Positions 22,875 to 30,801 of a DNA stretch of 33,669 nucleotides are shown here, in pieces. This stretch comes from Bacteroidia bacterium (GTDB lineage Bacteria; Bacteroidota; Bacteroidia; NS11-12g; UBA955): NCBI GenBank assembly GCA_023228875.1, contig JALOAG010000013.1, forward strand, positions 1 to 33,669, in the 5' to 3' direction. A model generated the notes under the pieces. The model was given only the letters and a program-made list of their open reading frames with translations. It was not told the DNA's origin and searched no databases. Every line of letters starts with the position of its first letter. The first letter of the stretch is position 1. The position numbers and the translations under genes were made by a program.

Positions 22875-24149
22875 ATGGGTGCTCCTTACAAAATACTTGG
22901 ACTTAATCTCACAAAGCCGCAATTCCAGGACTTTGCTTCAAGTTTAGATTTGCATTTTTCTCTAAATGACGATTTATCTCCACTTTTAAGTAGTTATAAA
23001 CTAAAGTCTGGGACAGTTCTTAGTAATCGCTTTTTGGTTCAGCCCATGGAGGGCTTTGATGCCTTAGAGAATGGCTCTCCAAGTAGATTGACATTTAGGC
23101 GTTATAAAAGGTTTGCCCAAGGGGGTTCTTCAGTTATTTGGCTAGAGGCAGTTGCCATTAGTGCTAAAGGAAGAGGGCACAAAGGTATGCTTTATTTGAC
23201 AAGCCAAAATCAAGAAGAGTTTGCAACTTTAATTGATACTATCCATGAGGAAGGTAATGGGACAAGACCTTTTGTGGTTTTGCAGCTTCATCATAGCGGT
23301 AGATATGGTGATTTTCCTGCTTTGGTTTTTAATGAAGAGCAATTAAATAGAAGTGTCAAAAATATTAAAGATGCGATGCTGTTAACTGATAAAGATTTGG
23401 AAAAAATAAAAAGGGATTTTATAAGTGCTGGAAGGTTAGCAGAAGAGGTTGGAGTAGATGCTGTTGATGTTAAATGTTGCCATGGTTACTTGTTGTATGA
23501 GTTGTTGCAAGGCAGAACTCGTAAAGGTAAGTATGGTGGCAGTTACGAAAATAGAACACGAATAATTTTTGAAATCATTGAAGAGCTTATTACCCAAGTT
23601 GGCATCAAATGTGTTGTTAGGATGGATGGCTATACAGGAGTTGCATCTCCTTATGGATGGGGGATGGATGATAGAGGGAGTCTTACGTGCGATGAGCAGA
23701 TTAGATTTGCCAAAGATCTCGCTTTAAGAGGGGTTGATATCGTTAATGTGACTAATGGAAGTCCACATACTATGGCTTATTTGAGTCGCCCCTACAACAG
23801 CAAGGGGGAGCCTCCTGAACACCCATTGGTTAGCCTTAACAGGATGATACAGATTTCAAAAGCTATCCAAAAAGAAGTTTGTGAAGTTGGGGTAGTTGTT
23901 TCCGGGTTTTCATCTTTACGTAAAGTGGGCCTAGGTGTTGCTGCTCGGTTAATAAAGGATGGTGATGTTTCATTTATTGGTTATGGGAGGCAATCATTTG
24001 CTAATCCTAATTTACCAAGTGTAATTTCAAATGGAGAGTTCAGTAGTTTCAAAGAATATTGCACTTGCTGTGATGGTTGTATTGAATTATTAGAGAGTGG
24101 CAGGGCAACTGGTTGTTCTGTTTACGATAGAGTTTTCTATAGGCGTTAA
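22875..24149 (+). CDS. Old-Yellow-Enzyme-family flavin oxidoreductase, divergent
   Basis: 424 residues. It is a single FMN-binding TIM barrel related to NADH:flavin oxidoreductases and 2,4-dienoyl-CoA reductase: NRFLVQPMEGFDA (51-63), QLHHSGRYG (137-145), CCHGYLLYELLQGRTR, KYGGSYENRTR (219-229) and VVSGFSS. The usual catalytic HxAHGY is KCCHGY here (K200), and the usual NxRxDxYGG is TRKGKYGG, so it is off the main subfamily. The C-terminus has C396, C399, C402 and C414 (spacing 2/2/11), one residue short of the CxxCxxxCx11C 4Fe-4S motif. It stops there, lacking the NAD-binding domains of dienoyl-CoA reductase. First gene of operon 2; it may reduce or rearrange an unsaturated acid. Confidence 0.82.
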   Translation: MGAPYKILGLNLTKPQFQDFASSLDLHFSLNDDLSPLLSSYKLKSGTVLSNRFLVQPMEGFDALENGSPSRLTFRRYKRFAQGGSSVIWLEAVAISAKGRGHKGMLYLTSQNQEEFATLIDTIHEEGNGTRPFVVLQLHHSGRYGDFPALVFNEEQLNRSVKNIKDAMLLTDKDLEKIKRDFISAGRLAEEVGVDAVDVKCCHGYLLYELLQGRTRKGKYGGSYENRTRIIFEIIEELITQVGIKCVVRMDGYTGVASPYGWGMDDRGSLTCDEQIRFAKDLALRGVDIVNVTNGSPHTMAYLSRPYNSKGEPPEHPLVSLNRMIQISKAIQKEVCEVGVVVSGFSSLRKVGLGVAARLIKDGDVSFIGYGRQSFANPNLPSVISNGEFSSFKEYCTCCDGCIELLESGRATGCSVYDRVFYRR

Positions 24150-24234
24150 GTAAGTGTTGAAAGTTCTTGACTTTGAGTAGAGTTGTGGTAGCCTACTAAT
24201 AATAAAAAAAAATTCTGTAAAATGAGGTTAAATT

Positions 24235-25062
24235 TTGAGCACAAGGGATAATATGACCAATAATAACGGATTAAAAGAAAAAAATTCTTTTAATAAGGGA
24301 ATGTTTGATAATAAAGTCTCATTAATTACCGGTGGAGCTAGAGGAATTGGATATCAAATTGCTAAAGATTTGGCATCACAAGGTTCTGATATCATCATTT
24401 GTGATATTGCTACAAAACAAATGGAAGAGAGTTGTGAAAAAATAAGAGCTTTAGGTGTACGCTGTGTTGGATATATTTGCGATGTAACCAACTGGGAACA
24501 AATAAAAGCTGTAGTAGATAAAGGCATAAAAGAATTTAAAAGAATTGATATTCTAATTAATAATGCTGGAACAATTCGACCTGCTGAATTTCTTAATATG
24601 AGTGAAGAAGATTGGGACTTTTTGCAAAACGTCGATTTACGGGGCTTAGTGGGAACAACTTTAGCAGTAGCTCCTTATATGATTGAGCAAAACTATGGGA
24701 AAATTGTCAATGTCTCCTCTATGAGTGCTTTTGGAGTATATATGAGTGGTTTTGCATCATATTCAGCAGCAAAAGCAGCAGTAGTAGATTTTACAAAGAC
24801 CTCTGCCCGTGAATTAGGGCGTTATAAAATAAATGTAAATGGAGTTTCTCCTGGTGAAATTATGACTGAGCTCACTTATCAAGATCAAACCATTGAAGAA
24901 GTTGAAATTAAATTAAAACGGTCTGAGGCTATGGCAATAATGGGTCGAATAGGGCAACCAGAAGATGTTGCTAATTTAGTCTTATTTTTGGCATCTGATA
25001 AAGCCTCTTTTATTACAGGGGAAACTATCAACATTGATGGTGGACGCATCGATAGAATGTAA
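24235..25062 (+). CDS. Short-chain dehydrogenase/reductase (KduD/gluconate-5-dehydrogenase-like)
   Basis: 275 residues from TTG 24235 with GAGG 7 bases upstream; ATG 24253 (AAGGG upstream) is an alternative. Classical SDR: NAD-binding TGGARGIG (32-39), NNAG (109-112), catalytic S162, Y176 and K180 (YSAAK), and the C-terminal ITGETINIDGG. Such enzymes oxidise a sugar-acid hydroxyl, for example 2-deoxygluconate 3-dehydrogenase or gluconate 5-dehydrogenase. The exact substrate is not readable. A weak internal promoter (TTGACT-N16-TAGCCT, 24167-24194) lies in the 85-base gap before it. Confidence 0.88.
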   Translation: MSTRDNMTNNNGLKEKNSFNKGMFDNKVSLITGGARGIGYQIAKDLASQGSDIIICDIATKQMEESCEKIRALGVRCVGYICDVTNWEQIKAVVDKGIKEFKRIDILINNAGTIRPAEFLNMSEEDWDFLQNVDLRGLVGTTLAVAPYMIEQNYGKIVNVSSMSAFGVYMSGFASYSAAKAAVVDFTKTSARELGRYKINVNGVSPGEIMTELTYQDQTIEEVEIKLKRSEAMAIMGRIGQPEDVANLVLFLASDKASFITGETINIDGGRIDRM

Positions 25063-25085
25063 TTATGTGATGGAGCAACCAAAGT

Positions 25086-26588
25086 ATGGATACTATTTTG
25101 AGGATGGAAAAAATAACTAAAACTTTTCCTGGGGTAAAAGCTTTAGATAGGGTAGACTTTTCTTGTACTAGAGGGGAAATACACGCTCTTTTAGGAGAAA
25201 ATGGGGCAGGAAAATCGACTCTAATAAAAATATTAGGTGGTGTATATCCAGTTGATAGTGGGGACATTTATCTTGATGGGTCTGAGGAGTCAATAACAAT
25301 TAAATCACCCATTCTTGCTCAAAAGCTTGGAATAAGTATTGTCCACCAAGATTTAAATCTAATCCCATACATGAGTGTTGCTGAAAATATATTTTTAGGG
25401 CAAGAGAGTTGTAATAAAATAAAGTGTATTGATGCAAAACAAATGAATAAAGAAGCCTCTAAGATTTTAAAACGTCTTAATTGTAGGCTGAACCCTCAAA
25501 CTATAATTGCAGCTTTAGACTCTACAAATCAAAAAATGGTTCAAATTGCAAAATCGATAGTTTTTAATCCAAAGATTTTGGTTGTAGATGAACCAACAGC
25601 GTTTTTAGGGACTGAAGAAATTGAAAGCTTCTTCGAAATTTTAAAAGAGTTGAAAGAGAGGGGGACTACTGTAATTTACATTTCTCACCTTTTAGAAGAG
25701 GTTTTTGAAATAGCAGACAGAATGACAATTTTAAAAGATGGGAAGTTAATAAGGGTGCGCAATACTACTGATACAACCATGGATGATATTATCCGTGACA
25801 TGATTGGTAGGGAGTTAGGAGATTTATTTCCCCCAAAAGATGACAAATTCAATATTGGTCCTGAGCTTTTGTCTGTTACCAGCCTAAATTTAGGAAAAGC
25901 TTTAGTAAACGTTAATTTGAAACTATTTAGTGGGGAAATATTGGGAGTCGCAGGACTAGAAGGTAATGGTCAAAATGTCTTATTAAAAACTATTTTTGGA
26001 GTTCATAGAAAAGATTCTGGAATAATTAAAATTAACCAAAAAGAGGTTAAGATTAATAATCCTAAAGATGCAAAAAGAAAACAATTTGCTTTGTTGACAG
26101 ATAAAAGGGTTGAAGAGGGATTGTGGCCCGATTTAAGTGTGCATCACAACTTAACTTTACCTATTCTGAAAAAGCTTCAAAAATATGGGTTTGTAATCTC
26201 ATCATTAGAACAAAAAATAGTTAAAAATAATATTAAAGAGTACACAATTAAAACATCTGCTGACTCTAAATCAGTTAGGTTCCTTAGTGGTGGAAACCAA
26301 CAAAAAGTTGTCATCAGTAAATGGTTAAACAATAATCCAAAAATAATATTGCTAATTGAACCTACACAAGGAGTTGATGTTGGGGCTAAAGCTGAAATTT
26401 ATCAATTAGTAAGAAAGCTAACAGAAACCCAAGATAAAGGAATAATATTGGTCTCTTCCGACATGTTAGAACTGTTGGGTTTATGTGATCGGATATTAGT
26501 AATGCGCAAAGGTGAAGTTGTTAAAGAACTAGAAAAGGGCGAGATAACAGAAGAAAATATTTTAAAAGCTGCTGTGGGGATGAATTGA
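25086..26588 (+). CDS. Sugar ABC transporter B, duplicated ATPase subunit (RbsA/MglA type)
   Basis: 500 residues, two ABC domains. Domain 1: Walker A GENGAGKS (37-44), Walker B LVVDEPT, and an eroded signature LDSTNQ (144-149). Domain 2: degenerate Walker A GLEGNGQ (290-296), intact signature LSGGN (400-404), and Walker B LLIEPTQG with Ile424 instead of Asp. The same sites are lost as in transporter A's ATPase. So one intact composite ATP site (domain 1 Walker motifs plus domain 2 signature) is retained. It is followed by an overlapping permease gene. Confidence 0.93.
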   Translation: MDTILRMEKITKTFPGVKALDRVDFSCTRGEIHALLGENGAGKSTLIKILGGVYPVDSGDIYLDGSEESITIKSPILAQKLGISIVHQDLNLIPYMSVAENIFLGQESCNKIKCIDAKQMNKEASKILKRLNCRLNPQTIIAALDSTNQKMVQIAKSIVFNPKILVVDEPTAFLGTEEIESFFEILKELKERGTTVIYISHLLEEVFEIADRMTILKDGKLIRVRNTTDTTMDDIIRDMIGRELGDLFPPKDDKFNIGPELLSVTSLNLGKALVNVNLKLFSGEILGVAGLEGNGQNVLLKTIFGVHRKDSGIIKINQKEVKINNPKDAKRKQFALLTDKRVEEGLWPDLSVHHNLTLPILKKLQKYGFVISSLEQKIVKNNIKEYTIKTSADSKSVRFLSGGNQQKVVISKWLNNNPKIILLIEPTQGVDVGAKAEIYQLVRKLTETQDKGIILVSSDMLELLGLCDRILVMRKGEVVKELEKGEITEENILKAAVGMN

Positions 26589-26590
26589 GA

Positions 26591-27562
26591 ATGATTAAAA
26601 AAATTGACAAAAAAGAGATCTTAAATAAGAAGGTAATTGCTATAACAGTTGTGGCTCTAGTATCAATGTTTCTTTTATCAAGGATTCCTAGTTTCTTAAA
26701 ACCACAAAACTTATCAAACTTAATTTTAAGGGGTGTCCCTCTTCTAGCTTTAGCTATTGGGCAAATGCTTGTTTTGTTAACTGGAAGCATCGATTTGTCT
26801 GTTGGAGCCTTGCTATCGGTTTCTACAGCAATTGCCTCGGTGACTATGCAACATAGCGTAGGGTTGGGAATATTAGCAAGTTGTGGATTTGCAATAGTTT
26901 TGGGGTTAGGAAACGGTTTAGCTGTCACAAAGCTAAAAATTAATCCTTTTTTGGTTACTTTAGGTACCACCGCTATTATAAATGGTATTGCCCTTTATAT
27001 TCGCCCATACCCTGGAGGTATAATTCCACTTTACTACTCTGAGTTTATCCTTTTAAAAGTTGGTGTCATACCAGTTGTGCCAATAATTCTCTTTTTAATT
27101 ATTGCTATACTTGGAATTTTTCTACTTAGGAAAACCCTCTATGGAAGGCACTTGTATGCTGTAGGTGGAAATAGCGAAGCAGCACGATTAGCGGGATTAA
27201 ACGTAGATCGAATAATTATAATTGCTTACATGCTCAGTGGACTGTTTGCAGCCATTGGTGGGTTGTACATGTCTGCTCGAATTGGGTGTGGAGATCCAAC
27301 TGTTGGAAAACCTTTCCAAATGGAATCGATAACCGCTGCAGTTTTGGGAGGGACTGCTTTAACAGGAGGAAAAGGTAAAATGAGAGGAACAATATTAGGT
27401 GTAATATTGGTAATCCTTTTAGGAAATATATTTAATCTTTTAAACTTTAATATTTACTGGCAACAAGTATCTAGAGGAATTATTTTGCTAATTGTTGTAG
27501 CTATCTCTAGTTATGAGGTGAGTTTAAAAGATACTAAAAAACTCAAACGACTAATTATTTAG
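26591..27562 (+). CDS. Sugar ABC transporter B, permease 1 (RbsC type)
   Basis: 323 residues from ATG 26591; a TTG at 26585 overlapping the ATPase stop is the other possible start. A polytopic BPD_transp_2 permease with LTGSIDLSVGALLSVS, KLKINPFLVTLGTTAIINGI, YAVGGNSEAARLAGL and VLGGTALTGGKGKMRG. It is most similar in layout to permease 1 of transporter A. It pairs with the second permease at 28767, from which it is separated by the binding-protein gene. Confidence 0.92.
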   Translation: MIKKIDKKEILNKKVIAITVVALVSMFLLSRIPSFLKPQNLSNLILRGVPLLALAIGQMLVLLTGSIDLSVGALLSVSTAIASVTMQHSVGLGILASCGFAIVLGLGNGLAVTKLKINPFLVTLGTTAIINGIALYIRPYPGGIIPLYYSEFILLKVGVIPVVPIILFLIIAILGIFLLRKTLYGRHLYAVGGNSEAARLAGLNVDRIIIIAYMLSGLFAAIGGLYMSARIGCGDPTVGKPFQMESITAAVLGGTALTGGKGKMRGTILGVILVILLGNIFNLLNFNIYWQQVSRGIILLIVVAISSYEVSLKDTKKLKRLII

Positions 27563-27565
27563 AGA

Positions 27566-27581
27566 CGACTAAAGAAAGTCG
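27566..27581 (+). promoter_or_regulatory. Small stem-loop ahead of binding-protein gene B
   Basis: CGACT, loop AAAGAA, AGTCG, just before AAGGAG and the ATG at 27603. It occupies the same position as the stem-loop ahead of binding-protein gene A at 6275. Weak (5 pairs); an mRNA-processing or stabilising role is only a suggestion. Confidence 0.3.
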
Positions 27582-27602
27582 AAAAATTTAAGGAGAATTG
27601 CA

Positions 27603-28727
27603 ATGAAAAAAATTACTCTGGTAAAAATGGGTTTATTAGTTTTATTACTAATACTTTCAATCGGACTAATTTCTTGCTCAGCAAAAGAGAGTGCTAAAGA
27701 GCCTACCTCTACAGCTGTTGAATCAGCCAGACTGGGTGCAGAGTTAGAGTATACTGACATGGGTCAGTACAAGAAAGAACCCAGCTACAAAATTGGGTAC
27801 TCTTTCCATGGAGGGGGAATTTCATTTGACATTGAAAGTATTAATGCTTTCAAATGGGTTGCTAAAGAGAAATATGGAAATATCATTGATGAGCTTTATG
27901 TCACTGAAGCACAATTTGATGTTTCTAAACAGATTTCTGATATTGAAGACCTTATGGCAAAAGGAATTGATGGTTTAATTGTATCTCCAACAAGCCCATC
28001 AGCAATTGTTCCTGTTATTGACAAGCTTTATGACCAAGGAATACCAGTAATTATAGTGTTAGGTGAATATGATGGTAGTAAATATACAGCTTACCGAGCA
28101 ACTGATGCCCAAGCTTTTGGAAGAGCAGGAGCAGAGTGGTTAGTTGACAAACTTATTGAAAAGTATGGCGAACCAAAAGGGGACATCTTAGCAATAAGAG
28201 GAGTCCCTGGTGAAGCTGCTGATGTAGGCAGATGGGACAGAGGAGCTAAAGTAATATTTGACAGCTATCCAAATATTAAAGTAGTTGGTGAAGGTGCTGG
28301 ATTGTGGGCTTATGATGAAGGAAGAAGAATTGCTGAAAGTTTATTAACAGCTAATCCAAATGTGGACGGAATATGGTCTTGTGGAGGACAAATGTCTTTA
28401 GCAGCTGCTGAAGTTGTCGATGAGATGGGACTTAATCTTATCCCAATTACAGGTGAAGATTATAACGGTTTCTACAAATATTGGGTTGAAAATCAAAATC
28501 GTGGATTCTCTAGTATTTCACCAACTTATCCCTCATGGTTAGCAACTGATGGATTGGATACTATGGTTAATGTCTTAATGGGACAGTCTGTTGTTAAAAC
28601 TTTATTGTATCCACCACCAATTGTAACTGACGAAACAGTTGGTAACTATGTAGTATACGATTTACCCGACAACGTTTGGGTTGCTACATCAGTTCCACAT
28701 AGGTTTTTAGAGATGTGGTACAAATAG
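27603..28727 (+). CDS. Sugar-binding lipoprotein of ABC transporter B
   Basis: 374 residues. Lipoprotein signal with lipobox LISC (Cys25), then a Ser/Thr/Glu-rich linker. The ligand-binding body is the ribose-type fold: SKQISDIEDLMAKGIDGLIV, PSAIVPVIDKLYDQGIPVIIV, GDILAIRGVPGEAAD and PITGEDYNGFYKYW. It is clearly paralogous to binding protein A (6322-7353) but is lipid-anchored and about 30 residues longer. It has a GGGISFDIES segment where A has LGASWRVQM near the predicted ligand pocket, so ligands may differ. It lies between the two permease genes, an unusual order. Confidence 0.92.
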   Translation: MKKITLVKMGLLVLLLILSIGLISCSAKESAKEPTSTAVESARLGAELEYTDMGQYKKEPSYKIGYSFHGGGISFDIESINAFKWVAKEKYGNIIDELYVTEAQFDVSKQISDIEDLMAKGIDGLIVSPTSPSAIVPVIDKLYDQGIPVIIVLGEYDGSKYTAYRATDAQAFGRAGAEWLVDKLIEKYGEPKGDILAIRGVPGEAADVGRWDRGAKVIFDSYPNIKVVGEGAGLWAYDEGRRIAESLLTANPNVDGIWSCGGQMSLAAAEVVDEMGLNLIPITGEDYNGFYKYWVENQNRGFSSISPTYPSWLATDGLDTMVNVLMGQSVVKTLLYPPPIVTDETVGNYVVYDLPDNVWVATSVPHRFLEMWYK

Positions 28728-28766
28728 TCTACATAATGAAGATTTAATATTGAGGCAGGTAATAAA

Positions 28767-29747
28767 ATGGGAAAGTTAGAAGATAAACTAGGACTACACT
28801 TAAATGAAATTAAAAAAAGAATAAAAATAGAGCGTACAATGTTTGTCTATTTAGCTCTAGTTATAATTGTAATACTTTTTGGAATAATTGTACCTGCCTC
28901 AGTTAGTAAAGGTAGTATAAGAAGTGTGCTTCGAGAATCTTCGTTATTAGGTATTGTCGCACTGGGACAAGGGATTTTAATGTTAGCTGGTGGGATGGAT
29001 ATTTCTGTTGGTAATATAATGTTTTTTACAATGATTTATGGTGGAAATTTTATGAGATCTCAACCAGAACGCTTGATTCCAATTTCTATCCTTTGCATAG
29101 GAATTGGTGCTCTTATTGGTTTTATTAATGGATTTGGTGTAGCGAAACTAAAAATATCACCAATCATAATGACTTTAGGCACCTCCTCAATTATTTATGG
29201 CTTTGTGTATATTTTTGGGGGAGCATTAATGGCTTCCCCTGCACCAAAAAATCTACAATATATTGGTAAAACCTTTGTATTTAACACAATTCCACTAACT
29301 AGCTTTATTTGGTTAGCATTAATTGTTATCTTTTTAATTGTATTGAATAAAAGCTCTTATGGGCGCTACATATATGCAGTTGGAAACAATTATAAAGCTA
29401 CTTGGATGTCTGGTATTTCAAGTAATACAGTACTAATTTCTGCATATATTATTTGTGATAGTTTAGCTGCACTTGCAGGATTATTGCTTCTTGGTTACAT
29501 GGGAACCCCAACTCTAAGATTCACAGATATATATACCATGGGATCAATAGCTGCTGTGGTTATGGGAGGAATTGAATTTTTCTCTGGAAAAGGTTCAATA
29601 ATAGGGGTAATTGCTGGAGTCTTAATTGTTAGATTCTTATTTACCGTACTTGTCATGATGAACGTTCCAGAAGCAGGAAGAATGATTATTGAAGGGGCAT
29701 TGATAATAGCTATTGTTGCACTTTATAATTTGAAGAAGATTGAATAG
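28767..29747 (+). CDS. Sugar ABC transporter B, permease 2 (RbsC type)
   Basis: 326 residues, polytopic BPD_transp_2 permease: GGMDISVGNIMFFT, GVAKLKISPIIMTLGTSS, YAVGNNYKATWMSGI and VVMGGIEFFSGKGS. It has a charged N-terminal extension (about residues 1-25). Permease 2 of transporter A shares LMN/NIPEAGR near its C-terminus (VMMNVPEAGRMI here), so it is the orthologue-like partner of that protein rather than of permease 1. This indicates that the heterodimer pre-dates the duplication of the transporter. Confidence 0.92.
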   Translation: MGKLEDKLGLHLNEIKKRIKIERTMFVYLALVIIVILFGIIVPASVSKGSIRSVLRESSLLGIVALGQGILMLAGGMDISVGNIMFFTMIYGGNFMRSQPERLIPISILCIGIGALIGFINGFGVAKLKISPIIMTLGTSSIIYGFVYIFGGALMASPAPKNLQYIGKTFVFNTIPLTSFIWLALIVIFLIVLNKSSYGRYIYAVGNNYKATWMSGISSNTVLISAYIICDSLAALAGLLLLGYMGTPTLRFTDIYTMGSIAAVVMGGIEFFSGKGSIIGVIAGVLIVRFLFTVLVMMNVPEAGRMIIEGALIIAIVALYNLKKIE

Positions 29748-29792
29748 AGATATTTTGACTATTTTTGACAAACAAATAGGAGTGTAATTGAA

Positions 29793-30749
29793 ATGAGTTT
29801 TATAATTGCCCAATTAGATTATGATTACCCAGATAATAAAATTGAAAAAATAATAATTGAACAGCAAGGTGGAACTCTTATTTCTTCTCAACTAAGAGAC
29901 GAAGATGAAATAGTAGAGTTTGCAAAAGATGCAGATGGTTTAATTGTCCAATATGCAAATATTACTCAAGCTATTTTGGAAAAATTACCAAAGTGCAAAG
30001 TTGTGGGTAGATACGGAATTGGGGTTGATAACATTGATGTTGATGCAGCTAGGTCTATGAATATCAAAGTTGTTAATAATCCAGAGTATTGTATTGATGA
30101 AGTTTCAGATCACGCCTTAGCTTTTATTATGAGCTTGCATCGACAAATTGGATTAGGGACAACTCAAGTCCGTTCTGGTATTTGGGACTTTACAAAGCTT
30201 ACCCCAATAAAAGCAACTAAAGATACTGTTATTGGCTTTGTTGGGTTTGGAAAAACAGCACAAGCTTTAGCAAGAAAATTGAATGGAATTGGCTTTATTA
30301 AGTTTGTTGCTTACGACCCATTCTTAAATAGAGAAGTTTTTAAACAGCTAAATGTGAAAAGTCACACCTTAGAAGAGGTAATGAAAAACTCTGATATTAT
30401 TTCAATTCATAGTGCACTTACTCAAGAAACGAAGAACATGATTAGCAAGAATCTAATTGAGATGATGAAACCTACAGCATTTTTGATAAATACTTCGAGA
30501 GGTGGAGTTGTTGATAATGAAGCCTTATTTTTGGCTTTAGAAAACAATATAATTAGAGGTGCTGGTTTGGATGTCCTTGACGTAGAACCCCCCTTAAGCT
30601 TTGATAAAATAAAAAAGCTAGATAACCTTTACATAACACCTCATATTGCATTTTACTCGGAAACCTCAATAATTGAGTTAAGAACTTCAATAGCTGAACA
30701 AGTTGTACAAGTAGTGAAAGGTGAAAAACCTAAGTTTAGTCTATTTTAA
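29793..30749 (+). CDS. D-2-hydroxyacid dehydrogenase (CtBP/PGDH-like) 3
   Basis: 318 residues. RYGIGVDNIDVDAA, NPEYCIDEVSDHALA, Rossmann loop GFVGFGKTAQ, catalytic Arg in NTSRGG and His in TPHIAFYSE. The catalytic Glu position reads DVLDVEPP, with Asp in place of Glu, the same as its close paralogue at 11971-12939. Its N-terminus begins LDYDYPDNKIE, similar to TDYYYPDNTLE in that paralogue. It is last in operon 2, just as the other follows transporter A and the kinase. Probably NAD-dependent reduction or oxidation of a 2-keto/2-hydroxy acid. Confidence 0.88.
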   Translation: MSFIIAQLDYDYPDNKIEKIIIEQQGGTLISSQLRDEDEIVEFAKDADGLIVQYANITQAILEKLPKCKVVGRYGIGVDNIDVDAARSMNIKVVNNPEYCIDEVSDHALAFIMSLHRQIGLGTTQVRSGIWDFTKLTPIKATKDTVIGFVGFGKTAQALARKLNGIGFIKFVAYDPFLNREVFKQLNVKSHTLEEVMKNSDIISIHSALTQETKNMISKNLIEMMKPTAFLINTSRGGVVDNEALFLALENNIIRGAGLDVLDVEPPLSFDKIKKLDNLYITPHIAFYSETSIIELRTSIAEQVVQVVKGEKPKFSLF

Positions 30750-30791
30750 AAACTCCCACCTACCTATTTAAAGTTTAACAGGAAGGGGGAG
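30748..30791 (-). terminator. Terminator of the minus-strand sugar-kinase gene
   Basis: On the minus strand a G/A-rich arm (30791-30781) pairs with 30764-30753 (CTCCC/GGGAG plus AGG/CCT and GG/CC, one bulge and one A-A mismatch) around a 16-base loop. TTTTT (30752-30748) follows. It reaches into the stop codon of the convergent dehydrogenase gene. Confidence 0.5.
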
Positions 30792-30801
30792 GGTAATAAT
30801 C

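Noticed and set aside
26521..26970. A 149-codon minus-strand open frame
   Set aside because: It is antisense to the end of the ATPase and the start of the permease, which are clearly coding on the plus strand, and has no ribosome site or family resemblance.
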